Source: Rikenellaceae bacterium
GTDB lineage: Bacteria > Bacteroidota > Bacteroidia > Bacteroidales > Rikenellaceae
Assembly (NCBI GenBank): GCA_017936385.1
Contig: JAGBFQ010000008.1
Location: 1-42,047, forward strand
Length of the DNA: 42,047 nucleotides
Reading direction: 5' to 3'
Numbering within the stretch: the stretch's first letter is position 1; each line of letters starts with the position of its first letter. This document shows positions 16,779-25,642 of the stretch, in pieces. A program made the translations under genes and the position numbers. A model generated the notes under the pieces. The model did not search any database. It worked only from the letters and a program-made list of their open reading frames with translations, and was not told the origin of the DNA.

Positions 16779-16786
16779 TACCTTTG
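16779..16786 (+). promoter_or_regulatory. -7 promoter box for the small outer-membrane protein
   Basis: TACCTTTG matches the Bacteroidota -7 element, 58 bp before the ATG at 16845. An A/T-rich upstream tract is present, but no clear -33 TTTG at standard distance. Confidence 0.6.
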
Positions 16787-16844
16787 AAAATGAAAAATGG
16801 ACAAAAACATTTAAAATTATAGTATTAACTTAAACCTTGTAATT

Positions 16845-17327
16845 ATGAAAAAACTTATCCTCTCTTTGGCAATTTGCCTTATGGCTGCTTTTAGTGCAAA
16901 TGCTCAAGACTGGCGTCTTGGTGGACGCGTAGGCGCTGGTTTCCAACTTCAAGCCGAGTATGGTCTGTCGGGCGATAGCTACCTTGAAGGACGTTTCGGT
17001 ATGTCGTTCCTCAACGGTTTGGACGCTGACTTTACCGCACTTCACATGTGGAACGTGGCTACTATGAACTGGACCCCCTCGGCAGGTGAGTGGTTCTTCG
17101 ACGCCGGTACCGGTCTGGGTGTTGGTGGTCGTGCACACTTCGCTTATGTAGGTGTTGCAGGTAGTGCTAAACTCGGTATCGAATTCAGCGGAGCTCCCGT
17201 TCGTCTGTCTCTCGACTGGACTCCCGTGATTGGTCCCGGCATCGGTTACGGTGGTGGCCACTCGGGCGCTGTTTTTAACGCTATGGGCTTGGCAAACATC
17301 GCTGTTTCGGCAGTTTATTGCTTCTAA
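16845..17327 (+). CDS. Small predicted outer-membrane beta-barrel protein
   Basis: This 160-residue protein has a signal peptide (cleaved after SANA, residue 20) and a mature part of about 140 residues made of alternating hydrophobic/aromatic and glycine-rich strands. It ends with AVYCF, a terminal aromatic residue common for barrel proteins. It has its own promoter box and a terminator, so it is monocistronic, and it has strong codon use suggestive of high expression. I infer an eight-stranded barrel; the family is not recognised and the function is unknown. Confidence 0.75.
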   Translation: MKKLILSLAICLMAAFSANAQDWRLGGRVGAGFQLQAEYGLSGDSYLEGRFGMSFLNGLDADFTALHMWNVATMNWTPSAGEWFFDAGTGLGVGGRAHFAYVGVAGSAKLGIEFSGAPVRLSLDWTPVIGPGIGYGGGHSGAVFNAMGLANIAVSAVYCF

Positions 17328-17348
17328 AGAGTAGATACACTCTTTCGG

Positions 17349-17384
17349 GGCCGTCCAACTTGTTCGTTGGACGGCCTTTTATTT
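17349..17384 (+). terminator. Intrinsic terminator after the small outer-membrane protein gene
   Basis: GGCCGTCCAAC pairs perfectly with GTTGGACGGCC around a six-base loop and is followed by TTTTATTTT. This is a strong Rho-independent terminator. Confidence 0.9.
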
Positions 17385-17449
17385 TGGAGAGCGACTGCTA
17401 AAAAAGTTATTATGATGTTAAAAAATTCGTTATCTGAGAAAAAATTTCG

Positions 17450-17457
17450 TACCTTTG
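17450..17457 (+). promoter_or_regulatory. -7 promoter box for the DeoR-nadA operon
   Basis: TACCTTTG at the -7 position, with TTCG (17426-17429) 20 bp upstream as a weak -33 element. The DeoR ATG starts 49 bp downstream. Confidence 0.6.
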
Positions 17458-17505
17458 TGAGTCTTTCGAAAGATACAAAAACAACAACCTAAAAAATACA
17501 ACACT

Positions 17506-18279
17506 ATGCACAGTATTGCTGAACGTCACAAAATTATCCTGGAAACCCTCAACAAAAACGGGTTTGTCAAAATCACCGACATCGCACAGGAACTCGGAGT
17601 AACAACCGTCACAATTCGTAAAGACATTAAAATCCTGGCGGACAAAGGATTACTCTATAAGGTGCACGGTAGCGCAAGAGCCGTGAACCCACACGTGTCC
17701 GACATCAATTTTAATATCAAGAACGCCACCAATATGGGGAATAAAAATAAAATTGCCCAACAGATGGCTGTTCTTGTAGAGGACAACGACTCGTTGATTA
17801 TCTCGTCGGGCTCGACCGCCTACACCGTGGCTACGCACCTGCTCAACAATATGTCGCTTAAAAATATCAACGTGGTAACATCGTCGCTCAAGGTGGCTGT
17901 GCTGTTGAGCGAAAACGCCGCATTCAACGTCATTCAGCTGGGCGGACAGGTAAGCCACACCTCGCTGTCGACACTTACCAACGAACAATGGGGTGGTTTC
18001 GACTTCATCTGCAACAAATTCATCCTCGGCGTGGATGGCATTGATATTGAGGCAGGCATTTCGACCTCGACCGTCGAGGAGGCAAGACTGACTCAGAAGA
18101 TGATTGAACGCTCGACCAAGACCATTGTGGTGGCCGACTCGTCGAAATTCGGTGTGCGTGGTTTCGGCCGCATCTGTGGTTTCGAGGACATCGACATGCT
18201 GATTACCGACTCGGGAGCACCCAAGCAGATGATTGAGATGATTGAGGACGCGGGTGTCGAGGTGGTTATTGTTGACTAA
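17506..18279 (+). CDS. DeoR/GlpR family transcriptional regulator
   Basis: This 257-residue regulator has an N-terminal DeoR helix-turn-helix (about residues 6-58, with VKITDIAQELGVTTVTIRKD) and a C-terminal DeoRC sugar-phosphate-sensing domain (residues 80-257). The latter shows SSGSTAYTVATHL, VVTSSLKVA, LGGQVS, VDGIDIEAGIST and VVADSSKFG, which in this family bind a phosphorylated metabolite. It lies 17 bp upstream of nadA in one apparent operon, so it may regulate NAD synthesis or be read through with it. Its effector cannot be told from sequence. Confidence 0.9.
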   Translation: MHSIAERHKIILETLNKNGFVKITDIAQELGVTTVTIRKDIKILADKGLLYKVHGSARAVNPHVSDINFNIKNATNMGNKNKIAQQMAVLVEDNDSLIISSGSTAYTVATHLLNNMSLKNINVVTSSLKVAVLLSENAAFNVIQLGGQVSHTSLSTLTNEQWGGFDFICNKFILGVDGIDIEAGISTSTVEEARLTQKMIERSTKTIVVADSSKFGVRGFGRICGFEDIDMLITDSGAPKQMIEMIEDAGVEVVIVD

Positions 18280-18296
18280 ACATCTTTCTTTGATAT

Positions 18297-19196
18297 ATGA
18301 ATAAGAGCGAACTTACCGAGGCTATACTGAAGCTGAAGGCCGAAAAACGTGCCGTTATCCTGGCACACTACTACACTCGTGGTGAGGTGCAAGCCGTAGC
18401 CGATTTTGTGGGAGATTCGTTAGCCCTGGCAGTGCAGGCTCAGAAAACCGACGCCGACATCATCGTGTTTGCCGGCGTAAGGTTCATGGGCGAAACGGCC
18501 AAGGTGTTGTGTCCCGAGCGCAAGGTGTTGTTGCCCGTGCCCGAGGCCGACTGTTCGTTGGCTCAGTCGTGCAGCGGCGAGCAACTTGCGGCATTCAAAG
18601 CCGAACACCCTGGAGCCGTGGTCGTAAGCTACGTCAATACTACGGCCGCAGTCAAGGCTCACACCGATGTGTGCTGCACCAGCAGTAATGCGTTGCAGGT
18701 GGTGGAGAGTATTCCTGCCGACCGCGAGATTATCTTTGCTCCGGACCAGAACTTGGGAGCCTTTATAGAAAGTCGCACCGGACGCCGACTCATTAAGTGG
18801 AAGGGTTGTTGCCATGTCCACGACCGTGTTACGGCGGCGCAAATCGAGGCTTTGAAAGCAGCCCACCCGGGGGTTAAGGTATTGGTACACCCGGAGTGTC
18901 GCCCCGAAGTTGTTGCGCTGGCCGATGTTGCGGGCAGCACGGCGGCTATTTTGAATGCTTGCGCGGGTGATGACAAGGAGTATATCGTGGTGACGGAGAA
19001 CGGTATCTTGTGGGAGATGCGCCGTCGCTACCCCGACAAGGTGTTCCACGCGGTGGAGTTGGAGTGTGACTACATGAAGATGGTGACGTTAGAGAACATC
19101 TACCGCACGCTGAAGGACGAAAGTCCCGAGGTGGAGGTGCCGACCGAGGTTGCGGATGCAGCTCGTCGTAGTATCGAACGAATGATAAGTTTATAG
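18297..19196 (+). CDS. nadA: Quinolinate synthase (NadA)
   Basis: This 299-residue enzyme makes quinolinate from iminoaspartate and dihydroxyacetone phosphate in de novo NAD synthesis and carries a [4Fe-4S] cluster. The three expected cluster cysteines are visible as C86 (ADCSLAQS), C172 (KGCCHVHD) and C257 (LECDYMKM), with spacing close to that in short-form NadA. The family motif LAHYYTRGEVQAVADFVGDSLALA is present. nadB and nadC are not adjacent. Its last codons overlap the 3' end of the convergent cbiO gene by 6 bp. Confidence 0.95.
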   Translation: MNKSELTEAILKLKAEKRAVILAHYYTRGEVQAVADFVGDSLALAVQAQKTDADIIVFAGVRFMGETAKVLCPERKVLLPVPEADCSLAQSCSGEQLAAFKAEHPGAVVVSYVNTTAAVKAHTDVCCTSSNALQVVESIPADREIIFAPDQNLGAFIESRTGRRLIKWKGCCHVHDRVTAAQIEALKAAHPGVKVLVHPECRPEVVALADVAGSTAAILNACAGDDKEYIVVTENGILWEMRRRYPDKVFHAVELECDYMKMVTLENIYRTLKDESPEVEVPTEVADAARRSIERMISL

Positions 19197-19898
19197 CCCC
19201 GCTCGGTCGAGCAGGGCGCTGTCGCTCAAAACGGCGTCGGTAGGAGCATCACACAATGCACTTCCTTCGCACATAACAATGGCTCGCGGACAAAGTTCGC
19301 GGGCCATTTCCATGTCGTGGGTGGCGATGATGCATGTGTGGTCGAAGCAACGCACAAGTTCGATGAGTCGACGACGCGCACGAGGGTCGAGTCCCGCCGA
19401 GGGTTCATCCATCAGCAGAATGTTGGGCGAGGTGGCAAGCGTTGTGGCTATGGCTACGGCGTGTTTTTGCCCAGCCGAGAGTGTGTCGGGCGAACGGTCG
19501 GCAAGGTGGAGAGATGCGACACGACGCAGAGCGCACTCGACACGTCGGGCAACCTCCTCATCCGAGAGTCCCATGTTTACGGGGCCGAAAGCCACATCGT
19601 CGCGCACGGTGGGCATGAAGAGCTGGTTGTCGGGATTTTGGAACACGATGCCCACGTTCTGTCGTACAAGGTGCATGGTGTGTTGAGTGATGGGTACTCC
19701 TCCGAGCGATATACTGCCCGAGGTGGGTCGAAGCAATCCTGCGGCGAGCAGTAGCAGCGTGGTTTTGCCCGCGCCGTTTGCTCCGAGCAATGCCACACGC
19801 TCGCCGTGAGTAATATGCAGCGAGAGTTGTCTGACGGCGCTCATTCCGTCGGGATAGGAGTAGCTGACCTGCGAAAAGTTAAGAAAGTGATGACTCAT
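19191..19898 (-). CDS. cbiO: ECF-type nickel/cobalt transporter ATPase (CbiO/NikO)
   Basis: This 235-residue ABC ATPase powers uptake with the CbiQ and CbiM proteins. The Walker A is GANGAGKTT, the Q-loop is IVFQNPDNQLFMPTVRDDVAFGP (typical CbiO), the signature is LSAGQKHAVAIA (alanine instead of the more common glycine) and Walker B is ILLMDEPSAGLD. I use the ATG at 19898, which overlaps the cbiQ stop (ATGA); the frame continues upstream only through cbiQ. It is the last gene of the urease/nickel operon. Confidence 0.93.
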   Translation of the reverse strand: MSHHFLNFSQVSYSYPDGMSAVRQLSLHITHGERVALLGANGAGKTTLLLLAAGLLRPTSGSISLGGVPITQHTMHLVRQNVGIVFQNPDNQLFMPTVRDDVAFGPVNMGLSDEEVARRVECALRRVASLHLADRSPDTLSAGQKHAVAIATTLATSPNILLMDEPSAGLDPRARRRLIELVRCFDHTCIIATHDMEMARELCPRAIVMCEGSALCDAPTDAVLSDSALLDRAGL

Positions 19899-20674
19899 AA
19901 ACAGCAATCTACAAAGCGCAGCAGGGTGATGACCACCGCACTGAACACAACAAACAAGGTATCGGTCGTTCGCCACTTGGTGGCGGGAAGTCGGAAACGT
20001 GGCACACCTCCACCTGCGCGCGCCTCGAGAGCCATTCCGACCCATCGTGCGCGGCGAACCGAGCCTATCAACAACACTCCGACAACCCGTGCCCACACGC
20101 GCATGGGAAGAGCTCCCCGTCTTTGCCGTCGCGCATCCACTGCCATTCGCAGGGTCAACACCTCGCCCATCAGCAGGCGCATGTAGCGGTAAACCATCAG
20201 CACAAGAGCCACCACAACGGCAGGTACTCCCAACCGTCCCGCATCGACGCACAAGCGATAGACGCCCGTTGACAACACCAACTCGACAACCACGGACACG
20301 GACAACACTCCTCTCAAAATCAAGCCACAGAGCGTAATCCATCCATGTGTAAGTGTCACCCCTGCCACCTCGGCCACGGGTTCACGGTCAAGCAGTGGAT
20401 TAAACGCTCCCACGGCCACGGTAAAAGGCAGTGACAGAAGTGCCCAACGGAGGATTGTTCGTCCGCGCAACCTTCCCACGGCCCACCCCGCAATGGGAAC
20501 AAGGCTCATGAGAATTATCCCGGCCAGACTGTCGAGCGGCAGTGAAAGCAGAGCCACAAGGTAGAGCAGTGTGACTGCTATTTTGGCTCGTCCGTCGAGT
20601 GAGTGCAGAGGCGAGTGTTGCGGAGTTTCGATTAGCGAGAGCCTACGGAGTGCCCCCAGGAGTTTATCGCCCAT
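19895..20674 (-). CDS. cbiQ: ECF-type transporter transmembrane protein CbiQ/NikQ
   Basis: This 259-residue integral membrane protein couples the ATPase to the substrate-binding CbiM unit. Five hydrophobic stretches are visible between residues 25 and 140 and at the C-terminus. The cytoplasmic coupling helix is represented by RMAVDARR and ALEARAGGG, the Ala-Arg-Gly motifs of ECF T-components. The ATG at 20674 overlaps the cbiM stop by 11 bp; an upstream in-frame start would overlap cbiM more. It ends in an ATGA overlap with cbiO. Confidence 0.88.
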   Translation of the reverse strand: MGDKLLGALRRLSLIETPQHSPLHSLDGRAKIAVTLLYLVALLSLPLDSLAGIILMSLVPIAGWAVGRLRGRTILRWALLSLPFTVAVGAFNPLLDREPVAEVAGVTLTHGWITLCGLILRGVLSVSVVVELVLSTGVYRLCVDAGRLGVPAVVVALVLMVYRYMRLLMGEVLTLRMAVDARRQRRGALPMRVWARVVGVLLIGSVRRARWVGMALEARAGGGVPRFRLPATKWRTTDTLFVVFSAVVITLLRFVDCCL

Positions 20675-21653
20675 CTCGTTTTCGGCGTCGCGGCCACGGT
20701 GAGCGCACCGCCCACGCCACAACAAAAGCAACGGTCACAAGTATCAAAGCCCCAATCACTCCCGCCAAAGCACCCTTATAATCGGGCAATAGCGCGGTGG
20801 CGCTTACCACCGAGGCCGCAGCAGCACTCATCGCCGAAGGTTCGGCCGAGGGGTTCTCTGTTTCGGCCGTGCGGAGGAGCGACCACTCAAGGCCGTCGGG
20901 CCACTCCGAGGCAACGGTCGGAATCCACGCGGCACATGCAACGGCCACGACAGCCACAACGGCAAGTGTCATCACGGGTCGGGCAGGTCGGGCGGTTGTT
21001 TCGACATCACGACTAAGGGTTTCGAGCATCGCAGGCTCCGCGCGACGCACAACGCCCAGAACCAAGGCCGTAGCAACACCCTCGACCAAGCCAATCACCA
21101 TGTGAATGGGCAGCATAAAGCCAAGAAATGTAGGAGTTGGCAGAGCCGTTACGCCCGACATCTCGGTTTCGAGTGTCACAGCCGCCGAGCCGAGCAGCAG
21201 AGCCATAACACACGACACAACAGCCGCCAGACTCATACGTCCAAAGGACATTGCGGGTCCCGCCACGGGGCGAAACAGCAGAGGATATACCACCAAACAC
21301 GACACGGCGGCCATATTCAAAATGTTGCATCCAAGGGCCATCAACCCCCCATCGGCAAACAGCAGGCATTGGAGCGTCAACACCGCCGTGAGCGTAAGAA
21401 AAGCCGCCCACGGCCCCAGCATTGCCGCCAACAGAACACCTCCCACGAGGTGACCGCTTGAGCCCGTTCCGGGGATTGCGAAGTTGAGCATTTGGGCAGC
21501 AAACACGAAGGCTCCAAGCACCCCCATCATGGGAAGTGTGTGGGGAGTGTATTCGCGTTTGAGGCGCACGGCGGCAGTGGCCACAAGTGCCACGGCAACA
21601 GCACCCGCAGTGACAGCCACGGCGGGCGACACAAGAGCATCGGACATGTGCAT
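20664..21653 (-). CDS. cbiM: Nickel/cobalt ECF substrate-binding protein, CbiM-CbiN (PDGLE) fusion
   Basis: This 329-residue protein starts MHMSDA; in this family the N-terminal Met-His provides the metal ligand, so the ATG at 21653 must be the true start although the frame extends 75 codons upstream. Residues 1-205 are the CbiM part with about six helices and the metal-site segment GTGSSGHLVGG (62-72). Residues 225-329 are a CbiN/PDGLE-type extension with the motif PDGLE at 252-256, a periplasmic loop and a final helix. Such MN fusions are typical of nickel importers. Placement between the urea channel and cbiQ/cbiO in the urease operon makes nickel the likely substrate. Confidence 0.92.
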   Translation of the reverse strand: MHMSDALVSPAVAVTAGAVAVALVATAAVRLKREYTPHTLPMMGVLGAFVFAAQMLNFAIPGTGSSGHLVGGVLLAAMLGPWAAFLTLTAVLTLQCLLFADGGLMALGCNILNMAAVSCLVVYPLLFRPVAGPAMSFGRMSLAAVVSCVMALLLGSAAVTLETEMSGVTALPTPTFLGFMLPIHMVIGLVEGVATALVLGVVRRAEPAMLETLSRDVETTARPARPVMTLAVVAVVAVACAAWIPTVASEWPDGLEWSLLRTAETENPSAEPSAMSAAAASVVSATALLPDYKGALAGVIGALILVTVAFVVAWAVRSPWPRRRKRDGR

Positions 21654-21675
21654 AACAAAAGAACTTTTAATAAGG

Positions 21676-22800
21676 TTATTTCCCGAAAGACTCGGAGGAG
21701 GTGTTGATTGAAGATTTTGGCACCTCGTGCTGAGGTGTGGGCTGAGGTGTGGGCTGAGGTGTGGAACTTTCGACACGGCGTTGGCGTGCATTGAGGTTGC
21801 GCCACGAAGAGTGGTCTTCGTCTTCCTCCTTGCTCTGGTTGAACTTGAACAGCGGAAGCAGGAACAACCATGTAACAATGCAAAACGGCGAAGTCAGAGC
21901 CGCAACACCCAGCGGCGTAAGCAGAACATCAATAGCCGCCTGAAAGAACACCGTGACAATCACTCCCAGAAGTGCCCACAGTGCCGAACGCAGGTTGACA
22001 TGATAGAAGGTTGCACCGAGGGCAATACCCGTCAGCACCGAGCTGAACCCATACAATCCCCCCTCGACATCCATACCAGGTGCGCGGTAGAGCAGAGCCA
22101 CGCTCAAAGCCACGGCCGAACCTACCACCGCCCACAAAGCCGCCCAGCGATTGCTCACCAACAGTCCCAGCACCATCAACAACCCTGCAACCCAGGAGTC
22201 TATCAGAAACACCTGCGAAATTCCTCGCAGCCAATATTTCACCATCGGCCATAGTCCGGGCGTGACGTGCGAAGGCATCTCGCTCGGGAAGGCAGGTGTG
22301 TCCATGTGCGTTGGAGGAAGTCCCCCCATAACATGAGCGGCGAGCAGGAAAATCCACGTACACAGCACAAACGGGAAGGTAAAGGAGTTGACCTTCCATG
22401 GTTTCATGACATTGTTAAGCGCCACCCTCACCCAAGTGGTCATGGCGGCACACAGCACCAAAGCTATCCACATGAGCGGAGTAGCTCCCATGAAGGTCGG
22501 AAAAGCACAGCCGACCAACACCCCGTTGAAACCCCACAAACCCTGAAAACCCTGACTCTTGGGCAGCCCGAGTATAAATCCCGTAAGGGTCGACACCACA
22601 ACGCCCAACAACGCACCCCAGGCAACATAACCCGCGTCAGATGCATAACTACCCCAGAAAATTCCTATCAGGAACAACGCGCCCGTCCAGCCGTTACCCT
22701 GAAACATCACCTGTCCCACACCGCGGAACAGGCTGCGCACCATTTCGAGCGAGAAGATGTCGCTCAGGTCCGCTTTGACCAAACCATTTACTTTTGCCAT
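21676..22800 (-). CDS. Urea channel/transporter (UT family, Yut-like)
   Basis: This 374-residue inner-membrane protein matches the urea transporter family. The two-fold repeated structure is visible: NGWTGALFLIGIFWGS in half 1, the FTFPFVLCTW and LTSPFCIVTW segments as the two LxxxTxPF-type signatures, and FGSLYGFSSVLTGIALG-like GLYGFSSVLTGIALG in half 2. About ten hydrophobic segments are seen. The C-terminal about 45 residues are a hydrophilic, Pro/Thr/Gln-rich tail with a PTPQ repeat encoded by a 12-bp tandem repeat (21729-21764). It sits between ureD and cbiM, so it probably passes urea to cytoplasmic urease. Confidence 0.9.
   Translation of the reverse strand: MAKVNGLVKADLSDIFSLEMVRSLFRGVGQVMFQGNGWTGALFLIGIFWGSYASDAGYVAWGALLGVVVSTLTGFILGLPKSQGFQGLWGFNGVLVGCAFPTFMGATPLMWIALVLCAAMTTWVRVALNNVMKPWKVNSFTFPFVLCTWIFLLAAHVMGGLPPTHMDTPAFPSEMPSHVTPGLWPMVKYWLRGISQVFLIDSWVAGLLMVLGLLVSNRWAALWAVVGSAVALSVALLYRAPGMDVEGGLYGFSSVLTGIALGATFYHVNLRSALWALLGVIVTVFFQAAIDVLLTPLGVAALTSPFCIVTWLFLLPLFKFNQSKEEDEDHSSWRNLNARQRRVESSTPQPTPQPTPQHEVPKSSINTSSESFGK
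21729..21764. repeat. 12-bp tandem repeat in the urea-channel C-terminal tail
   Basis: GCTGAGGTGTGG is repeated three times exactly. On the minus strand it encodes the PTPQ repeats of the transporter tail, so copy number could change by slippage without a frameshift. Confidence 0.85.
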
Positions 22801-22828
22801 TATCGTTTTTCGTTATTTGTTCGTTGTA

Positions 22829-23722
22829 TTATCTCCACGGAAACTCCTCGGGCAGCCGTCGGCCACACACCACACGGCGAACCCGGTCGCACACCCCGCG
22901 AACACATGCCTTGACCCGAGCCGACTCATCACCCACAATCCGAACCGCAAGACCCGCCCCATTAGGCAAGTGTGTAACTCCAACTGCCACATCACCCTCG
23001 GCCGTCAACTCGGAGGGCAGCATGTCGTAGATTTGGTCGGCATACTCACCACGTGTCAGCACCGTCACCGAGCCCCACACATCGAAGTGTGTCATCACTC
23101 CTGCCGTGCGGATGGATTCGCTGTTGGGGTTCACCACAAGGTGTTCATTCCAAAGCGGTCGGCCATCCGTCCACGAAGCTGTGGTGCGGGCCGACATAAT
23201 ATCAAACTCCCAACGTTCGCCACGGTGCAGACGACCAGCCATATATATTTCGCTATAAACCAGCGTTGCCGAGGGATTCACAACCAAGCGAGTCGAGGTG
23301 TGCAGGCGTGCCCCACGACACAAAATTGTCGGCTCGGGCAGCCACTCAAGGTAGGACTCTTCGCCAAGCGTTATGAGAGTATCGACGGCCGAGTAGTCGC
23401 GTGTCATCTCGGCCACCTTGGTTGCCGCACCACTCGCAATGTGGGCGGCAGCACCCGCGCGAAGCTCAATGCGTTGGGAGTAGCGGTCACCCTCGACCTG
23501 CGGCCCGCCACTCGAAAGGGTATAGACGCACGGCAACTCGGGCCACTGGCTATCAAAATAGAGTGCCTGTTGGACTATCATCGGTGCGCGACGGCTCAAA
23601 CGGCTCAGAATGTGGCGTCCGTCGGCCGTTCGCTCAAAGAGCATATCCAATGCTCCGTGTGTGCGTCCCGTAGCTCGAGAGTCGGCGTATGGTTGCATCG
23701 TGTGCGGAACCGAGTGAGTCAT
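22829..23722 (-). CDS. ureD: Urease accessory protein UreD
   Basis: This 297-residue protein matches UreD/UreH, the scaffold that binds apo-urease and passes nickel from UreG. The family segment [16 protein letters not shown] (72-87) and [11 protein letters not shown] (93-103) are clear, as is WEFDIMSAR. The start at 23722 forms an ATGA overlap with the ureG stop. It lies at the end of the seven-gene urease set, unlike Klebsiella-type operons where ureD comes first. Length is typical. Confidence 0.92.
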   Translation of the reverse strand: MTHSVPHTMQPYADSRATGRTHGALDMLFERTADGRHILSRLSRRAPMIVQQALYFDSQWPELPCVYTLSSGGPQVEGDRYSQRIELRAGAAAHIASGAATKVAEMTRDYSAVDTLITLGEESYLEWLPEPTILCRGARLHTSTRLVVNPSATLVYSEIYMAGRLHRGERWEFDIMSARTTASWTDGRPLWNEHLVVNPNSESIRTAGVMTHFDVWGSVTVLTRGEYADQIYDMLPSELTAEGDVAVGVTHLPNGAGLAVRIVGDESARVKACVRGVCDRVRRVVCGRRLPEEFPWR

Positions 23723-24360
23723 CGGGCTGTACTCTTTTGCAGTTCGACATCGAACAGAGCCATGGCCATAATCATCTCGACCAACGACTCTATCCCCTCG
23801 CCCGTCATGCAGTTGGTGAAGATGAAGGGGCGGCCGGGACGCATCTCTGCCGAGTCGCGGCGCATGACACCGAGGTCGGCACCCACATAGGGCGCAAGGT
23901 CGAATTTGTTGATTACCAGAATATCGGAGTGCGAAATTCCCGGGCCGTCCTTGCGCGGTATTTTGTCGCCCGCCGCCACGTCAATCACATAGATGAAGAA
24001 GTCAACCAACGCAGGGCTGAACGTCAGGGTAAGGTTGTCGCCACCCGACTCGATGAGCACAACGTCGGTGTCGGGGAAGCGTCGTTCCATCTCCTCGACG
24101 GCCGCAAGGTTCATCGACGGGTCTTCGCGCACGGCGGTGTGTGGGCAGGCTCCCGTTTCGACACCCACGATGCGCTCCTCGTGCAACACTCCGCGCAGTG
24201 TACGGCGAACGTGTTTGGCATCCTCGGTAGTTACAATGTCGTTGGTGATAATCAGCACGTTGAGTCCCCGACGGAGCAACTCCGGGGTTATGGCTTCGAT
24301 GATGGCGGTTTTGCCCGAACCCACGGGGCCGCCAATTCCTATTCGGCAAATGTTTTTCAT
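23719..24360 (-). CDS. ureG: Urease accessory GTPase UreG
   Basis: This 213-residue GTPase couples GTP hydrolysis to nickel delivery to urease. The P-loop GGPVGSGKT (10-18) and the nickel-binding CPH motif within [14 protein letters not shown] are intact, as is [15 protein letters not shown] place the start at ATG 24360; a TTG four codons upstream would overlap ureF. It ends in an ATGA overlap with ureD. Length matches the family. Confidence 0.94.
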   Translation of the reverse strand: MKNICRIGIGGPVGSGKTAIIEAITPELLRRGLNVLIITNDIVTTEDAKHVRRTLRGVLHEERIVGVETGACPHTAVREDPSMNLAAVEEMERRFPDTDVVLIESGGDNLTLTFSPALVDFFIYVIDVAAGDKIPRKDGPGISHSDILVINKFDLAPYVGADLGVMRRDSAEMRPGRPFIFTNCMTGEGIESLVEMIMAMALFDVELQKSTAR

Positions 24361-24368
24361 AACTTCTA

Positions 24369-25073
24369 TCAATTCATAAACATGCGCGAGAAACCGCGCT
24401 CATGAACACCCGCCATCACATCGGCAAGCGGTGCAAACGTTTGAATCTCGTCGATGGAGAGTTCCTTTATCCGTTCGTATAGCTCGTCGGCTCTGTCCGA
24501 AAGGCGAAACATCGTTCGCCATGTGTCGAAATGCGACACGCGCAAAAGCCTCAACGCCGCGCCCAACACCGTTGCCAACGACCCAAACATCAGCGACCCG
24601 AACATATCGTCGGCCGAGACCCCCGTCGATGCACACAACACCGCCAAACCCACGGCATAGCACCCTACGGTTTGTTCCGCGTGTACCATTCTGTGCCACT
24701 CGATGGTTGTGTGCGAGGGTGCGGTTCGTGCGGCGAGTTCGGCCAGGCGTCGACCCATACGCAAGGTTTTGAGTCGTAGCTCGGCCGATGTTTTGGAGTT
24801 GTGCAACGTGTTATCGAGGTGGGAAAGGAGGTCGAAATCTTCGCTTCGGGCGGCACGGTGAGCGCACAATGCCGCCACACCATCGGTGTAGGCCACTTGA
24901 CGCATCACGGTGTAGGCATACTCCTCGAGGCTCACAGCGTCCTTCACAATACCACACATCACGGCACTCTCCAAGCCGTCCGAAAACGAGAAACCGCCCA
25001 CGGGAAAAGCCGTATCCGACACGGCCAATAGCCTTACCAGCCGCCCCAAAGAGCTATCTTTCGCTGTGGGCAT
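24369..25073 (-). CDS. ureF: Urease accessory protein UreF
   Basis: This all-helical protein of 234 residues is a UreF homologue that bridges UreD and UreG in the activation complex. Seen features are the N-terminal [16 protein letters not shown] (the family's FPxGxFxxSxGLE signature) and the long amphipathic helices that follow. I use ATG 25073, which overlaps the ureE stop by about 20 bp; an earlier GTG exists but would overlap ureE further. It is translationally coupled to ureE and ureG. Confidence 0.92.
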   Translation of the reverse strand: MPTAKDSSLGRLVRLLAVSDTAFPVGGFSFSDGLESAVMCGIVKDAVSLEEYAYTVMRQVAYTDGVAALCAHRAARSEDFDLLSHLDNTLHNSKTSAELRLKTLRMGRRLAELAARTAPSHTTIEWHRMVHAEQTVGCYAVGLAVLCASTGVSADDMFGSLMFGSLATVLGAALRLLRVSHFDTWRTMFRLSDRADELYERIKELSIDEIQTFAPLADVMAGVHERGFSRMFMN

Positions 25074-25638
25074 ACTCCGCGTGGTGAGTGTGTTCGACAG
25101 AGGTCTGCTCCGCGCCACCGAACAGGCGTCGGATTTCGTGCGGAGCCAGATAAGGGATTACCTCCTCGGCAGGCAGAAATTCCCAAGTCACTCCCTCCAG
25201 GTGGTGGGTCGACATGACACTATCCATCACCTTGCGGTCGACAGTCAGCGGCACATAGACCCGCAGACTCTTTATCACGGCCGGCCAATGCTGGTTACCC
25301 AGGGCGTGTCCCAACTCGACGGCTCGATGAATAGCCTCGGACGAAGTGGCGTCGATGAGTCGCATCAGGTCACACACCATCACCTCGCCCAACGAGAGTT
25401 GTACCACCACGGCATGACGCTTCTCGGGGTCATATTCGAGTATGTCGCCATCCGAGAGGTGTCGTCCGCGAGCCAAGGCCACGGGGTATTGTCGTCCGTG
25501 GGTGTCGGTAGCCACAAGGCGGCTTTTCTGCGCCTGCCATTGGTCGAGAGTCAGAGTTGTGACATCGACTTTGGCGAGCAACTGCCGCCACTGCTCGGAG
25601 CGACAGTTGCCAACGATTTTGTCGTAGATTTTTGTCAT
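25054..25638 (-). CDS. ureE: Urease accessory protein UreE (nickel chaperone)
   Basis: This 194-residue protein fits UreE, which binds nickel and delivers it to UreG/urease. The N-terminal domain (about 1-75) and the ferredoxin-like metal domain (80-155, with LGHALGNQHWPA) are visible. The C-terminus has a modest histidine cluster ([10 protein letters not shown]), shorter than the His-rich tail of Klebsiella UreE. The ATG at 25638 is 4 bp after the ureC stop. In-frame upstream codons belong to ureC and are discarded. Confidence 0.9.
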   Translation of the reverse strand: MTKIYDKIVGNCRSEQWRQLLAKVDVTTLTLDQWQAQKSRLVATDTHGRQYPVALARGRHLSDGDILEYDPEKRHAVVVQLSLGEVMVCDLMRLIDATSSEAIHRAVELGHALGNQHWPAVIKSLRVYVPLTVDRKVMDSVMSTHHLEGVTWEFLPAEEVIPYLAPHEIRRLFGGAEQTSVEHTHHAEYAHSER

Positions 25639-25642
25639 TACA

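Noticed and set aside
21654-21878. 75-codon extension upstream of cbiM
   Set aside because: It is antisense-frame sequence of the urea-channel tail (LSPHLSPHLS comes from the 12-bp repeat), and CbiM requires Met-His at its N-terminus.
23993-24379. Long plus-strand frames opposite ureF, ureG and ureC
   Set aside because: They lie opposite genes with intact catalytic motifs and show no family resemblance.
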